Of a stretch of DNA of 64,000 nt, positions 61,627 through 64,000 are shown piece by piece. Location: contig JAXMHB010000005.1 in the NCBI GenBank assembly GCA_046346965.1, forward strand, positions 186,001-250,000, in the 5' to 3' direction. Under the pieces are notes generated by a model that was given only the letters and a program-made list of their open reading frames with translations, was not told the origin of the DNA and did not search any database. Both the position numbers and the translations under genes were made by a program. Origin of the DNA: JAXMHB01 sp046346965. GTDB lineage: Bacteria > Pseudomonadota > Gammaproteobacteria > Xanthomonadales > SZUA-5. Every line of letters begins with the position of its first letter. Positions within the stretch are counted from its first letter, which is position 1.

Positions 61627-61647
61627 CGGGACGGCCTGCCGCCCCGT
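61626..61647. terminator. Hairpin between Mth938-like gene and pckG
   Basis: ACGGGACGG-CCTG-CCGCCCCGT, a 9-bp stem with one A-C mismatch, in the short gap between two convergent genes. No T run. Possible two-way terminator. Confidence 0.35.
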
Positions 61648-61655
61648 CAGCGCAG

Positions 61656-63401
61656 TCAAGCCTTCAGCGCATCCAGCAGTCGCTGGTGCTCGTTGCGGAG
61701 TGCCGCCGGCACCCGCTCGCCGAAGCTGTCCAGATAGGCGCCGATCTCGGCTGCCTCGCGGCGCCAGCCGTCGGCGTCGACGCGCAGCAACTCGTCCAGC
61801 GCGGGCTCGATTCCATTCAATCCGGCCAGATTCAGATCCTGCGCCCGCGGCAGATGGCCGATCGCCGTCTCGGCGGCGGCCGCCTGCCCCTGGCAGCGCT
61901 CGATGATCCACTGCAGCACGCGCAGATTGTCGCCAAAGCCCGGCCACAGGAATTTGCCTTCGGCGCCCTTGCGGAACCAGTTGACGTGGAAGATGCGCGG
62001 CAGGTGGGTCAGGCGCTCGCCGAAGGACAGCCAGTGGCCGAAGTAGTCGGCAAAGTTGTAGCCGCAGAAGGGCTTCATCGCCATCGAATCGCGGCGCACC
62101 ACGCCAACGGCACCGGTCGCGGCAGCGGTGGTTTCCGAGGCCATCGCGGCCCCCACCAGCACACCATGCCGCCAGTCGCGCGACTCGAACACCAGCGGAA
62201 TCAGGGACTCGCGCCGGCCGCCGAAGATGATCGCCGAGATCGGCACGCCGGCCGGATTGTCGGCCTCCGGCGAGAAACTCGCGCACTGGCGCATCGACAC
62301 GGTAAAGCGCGAATTGGGATGCGCCGCCGGGCCGTTGGCCGGGTCATAGTCGCGACCCTGCCAATCTTTGACCGGTACCTCGTCGGACAAACCTTCCCAC
62401 CAGGGCTGGTTGTCGGCGGTGACCGCGACATTGGTGAAGATCGCATCTTGGTTGAGCATGTCCACCGCGTTGCGATTGGTCTTGCGGCTGGTGCCCGGGG
62501 CCACGCCGAAGAAGCCCGATTCCGGGTTGATCGCGTACAGCCGACCGTCCGGTCCCGGATGCAGCCAGCAAATGTCGTCGCCGATGGTCCAGACCTTCCA
62601 GCCCGGCATCGAGTCGGGCGGAATCAGCATGGCCAGATTGGTCTTGCCGCAGGCGGACGGGAAGGCGGCCGCCACATAGTGGGTCTCGCCGGCCGGATTC
62701 TGGATGCCGACGATCAGCATGTGCTCGGCCAGCCAGCCTTCCTCACGCGCCTGCCAGCTGGCGATGCGCAGTGCGTGGCACTTTTTGCCCAGCAGCGCGT
62801 TGCCGCCGTAGCCCGAGCCATAGCTCTGGATCAACAGCTCTTCCGGGAAGTGCATGATGTATCGGCGCTCGGGATCGAGCTCGCCGATCGAATGCAAGCC
62901 GCGCACAAAGCGGCCCTCGCGCTCGATGCGGGCCAGCGCCGCGCTGCCCATCCGCGTCATCAGCCGCATATTGGCGACCACATAGGGGCTGTCGGTGATT
63001 TCCACGCCGCAGCGGGCATAGGGCGAGTCGATCGGCCCCATGCAATAAGGCACCACGTACAGCGTGCGACCGCGCATGCAGCCGCGGAACAGCGCATCCA
63101 TCTGCGCGTGTGCGGCACCCGGTTCCAACCAGTTGTTGTTGGGACCGGCGTCATCCGGATGGCGCGTGCAGACAAAGGTCAGATGCTCCACCCGCGCGAC
63201 GTCGCCCGGATGCGAGCGATGCAGGAAGCAGTCAGGATGCGTCTCTGGATTCAGCGGCAACAGATCGCCGCGCTCCACCATCAGCTGCTCCAGTTCCCGA
63301 CGCTCTGCTTCGCTGCCATCACACCAGCGAATCTGATCCGGTTGCGTCAATTGCGCGACTTCCTGAACCCAGGCGTTCAGGATCGCGAGCTGCGAAGCCA
63401 T
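61656..63401 (-). CDS. pckG: Phosphoenolpyruvate carboxykinase (GTP)
   Basis: 581 residues. Turns oxaloacetate and GTP into PEP, GDP and CO2; opens gluconeogenesis. P-loop with the GTP-type hyper-reactive Cys AAFPSACGKTNLAMLIP near 265, GQ-like NPESGFFGVAPGTSRKTN near 305, and FGGRRESLIPLVFES near 400. Ribosome site AAGGAAC 7 bases before ATG. A GTP rather than ATP enzyme fits an organism that lives on amino acids, in line with the hut, leucine and kynurenine genes here. Confidence 0.96.
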   Translation of the reverse strand: MASQLAILNAWVQEVAQLTQPDQIRWCDGSEAERRELEQLMVERGDLLPLNPETHPDCFLHRSHPGDVARVEHLTFVCTRHPDDAGPNNNWLEPGAAHAQMDALFRGCMRGRTLYVVPYCMGPIDSPYARCGVEITDSPYVVANMRLMTRMGSAALARIEREGRFVRGLHSIGELDPERRYIMHFPEELLIQSYGSGYGGNALLGKKCHALRIASWQAREEGWLAEHMLIVGIQNPAGETHYVAAAFPSACGKTNLAMLIPPDSMPGWKVWTIGDDICWLHPGPDGRLYAINPESGFFGVAPGTSRKTNRNAVDMLNQDAIFTNVAVTADNQPWWEGLSDEVPVKDWQGRDYDPANGPAAHPNSRFTVSMRQCASFSPEADNPAGVPISAIIFGGRRESLIPLVFESRDWRHGVLVGAAMASETTAAATGAVGVVRRDSMAMKPFCGYNFADYFGHWLSFGERLTHLPRIFHVNWFRKGAEGKFLWPGFGDNLRVLQWIIERCQGQAAAAETAIGHLPRAQDLNLAGLNGIEPALDELLRVDADGWRREAAEIGAYLDSFGERVPAALRNEHQRLLDALKA

Positions 63402-63775
63402 ACACGTTCCTTATAAATCAACGATTTAGATCGGCACTGCTGTACCGGACGCGCGGAACATAGCCGCTGCTGCAATCGAATTCAATGAAACCAAAGGCGC
63501 GTGGGTCTTGACACGGAAAAATGCCACCGGTGTCAGTCGACAGGGGGTCGCAGGCGGCTATGGGCCAAGACGTCCGTCCAGCGCCGCTCGCGTCTGCGCG
63601 CCGCGTGCGAGTGCGAGCAGGTCGCCCAGGCACCGGAGGACCGGCGCCCTCCTCGAAGCCACAGCGCTCTGGCCTCCTGCGCTTCTGCGCTTCTGCGCTT
63701 CTGCGTGCCCTCGTGCCCTCGATCCGGCGCGGCGGTGCCGCGCGGGCGCTGCCCTTCGCCCCTCGGTCGCCTGCC
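63402..63775. other. Intergenic stretch with short tandem repeats
   Basis: 374 bases between pckG and the TetR-like gene. Near 63405-63440 an AT-rich piece (TTTATAAATCAACGATTTAG) is likely the pckG promoter area. From about 63500 it is GC-rich without coding signal, and at 63677-63705 it has four CTGCGCTT tandem units. No RNA gene recognised. Confidence 0.6.
63677..63705. repeat. CTGCGCTT tandem repeat
   Basis: Three and a half 8-bp units CTGCGCTT, followed by two imperfect TGCCCTCG units. Non-coding; different in sequence from the GGGACTC heptads. Confidence 0.8.
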
Positions 63776-64000
63776 TCAGGCTGAGGGAACCAGGGTGTCG
63801 ATCACGTGGCCGACATAGGCGTCGAACACGTCCGAACTGAGTCGGGAGGAGCGAAATTGCAACGTCAGCTGCAGGAAGCCGACGTAGGCAGAGTAAGCCA
63901 GTCGGGCGCGATGCTCGGCATCGGCGGGGGCCATGCCGGCCTGCTGGAACACCCGTGCCAGATAGGCCATGCGCTCCTGCGAGACGCGGTCCATCACCGG
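63776..64000 (-). CDS. TetR-family regulator, C-terminal part (cut by window end)
   Basis: The frame runs out of the window on the right; 75 residues are visible. RVSQERMAYLARVFQQAG and EHRARLAYSAYVGFLQLTLQ resemble the C-terminal ligand domain of TetR regulators. The DNA-binding part would lie beyond 64000. The call rests on a weak likeness. Confidence 0.5.
   Translation of the reverse strand, partial: PVMDRVSQERMAYLARVFQQAGMAPADAEHRARLAYSAYVGFLQLTLQFRSSRLSSDVFDAYVGHVIDTLVPSA

Overview
This 64-kb window is GC-rich chromosomal DNA from a gammaproteobacterium. The best fit is the Lysobacterales (Xanthomonadales): fur and bamE are divergent, the class II ribonucleotide reductase is split into NrdJa and NrdJb, the order is yhbY / rlmE-ftsH-folP-glmM, PEP carboxykinase is GTP-dependent, there are TPR-sulfotransferase and PA0069-type radical SAM genes, and GGGACTC-type heptads lie between genes. 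This placement is inference from gene content. I see no prophage, IS transposase, CRISPR array or rRNA. There is one tRNA (Val, CAC).

Layout. 1-3.4 kb: an unrecognised gene fragment, the divergent histidine-degradation genes hutF and hutI, and a small ribosomal protein THX gene. 3.5-10.2 kb: a membrane-anchored Ser/Thr kinase, then a phosphate locus (porin, pstS, pstC, pstA, pstB) with a good PhoB box in front of pstS. 10.3-17 kb: pseudouridine synthase, cupin, cation efflux, TPR-sulfotransferase, GH13 lipoprotein, PhzF-like protein, then fur and bamE. 17.4-24.8 kb: MFS transporter, radical SAM protein, S9 peptidase, a DUF2145 pair, tRNA-Val and a lytic transglycosylase. 24.8-33.1 kb: DUF1801 protein, TPR-Asp/Asn hydroxylase, a duplicated-domain secreted protein, leucine dehydrogenase, isovaleryl-CoA dehydrogenase, an HD-GYP response regulator and dnaB.

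33.3-41.2 kb: a GNAT protein, then the ribonucleotide reductase locus. nrdJa has two NrdR boxes 32 bp apart upstream; an alanine/lysine-rich H1-like protein and a secreted protein lie between nrdJa and nrdJb. Next come an arsR-SDR pair interrupted by a 276-bp element with 16-bp perfect terminal inverted repeats, and an alpha/beta hydrolase. 41.3-47.3 kb: metG, a soluble orphan RnfB, a membrane protein, and kynU-kmo. 47.4-53.4 kb: a compact five-gene operon with two secreted DUF4397-like proteins, an ECF sigma factor, a FecR regulator and a TonB-dependent receptor with an STN domain; this is the best candidate for an undescribed system. 53.6-64 kb: VOC protein, membrane protein, DAO-family oxidase, glmM, folP, ftsH, rlmE, divergent yhbY with an Mth938-like gene, pckG, and the end of a TetR-like gene.

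Two layers of repeats run through intergenic DNA from 22 to 54 kb: a 50-bp module in four copies, and GGGACTC/GGGACCC heptad arrays, which sit beside three of those copies. Short pieces of the 276-bp element reappear next to two of the modules, so the elements look like mosaics of one family.
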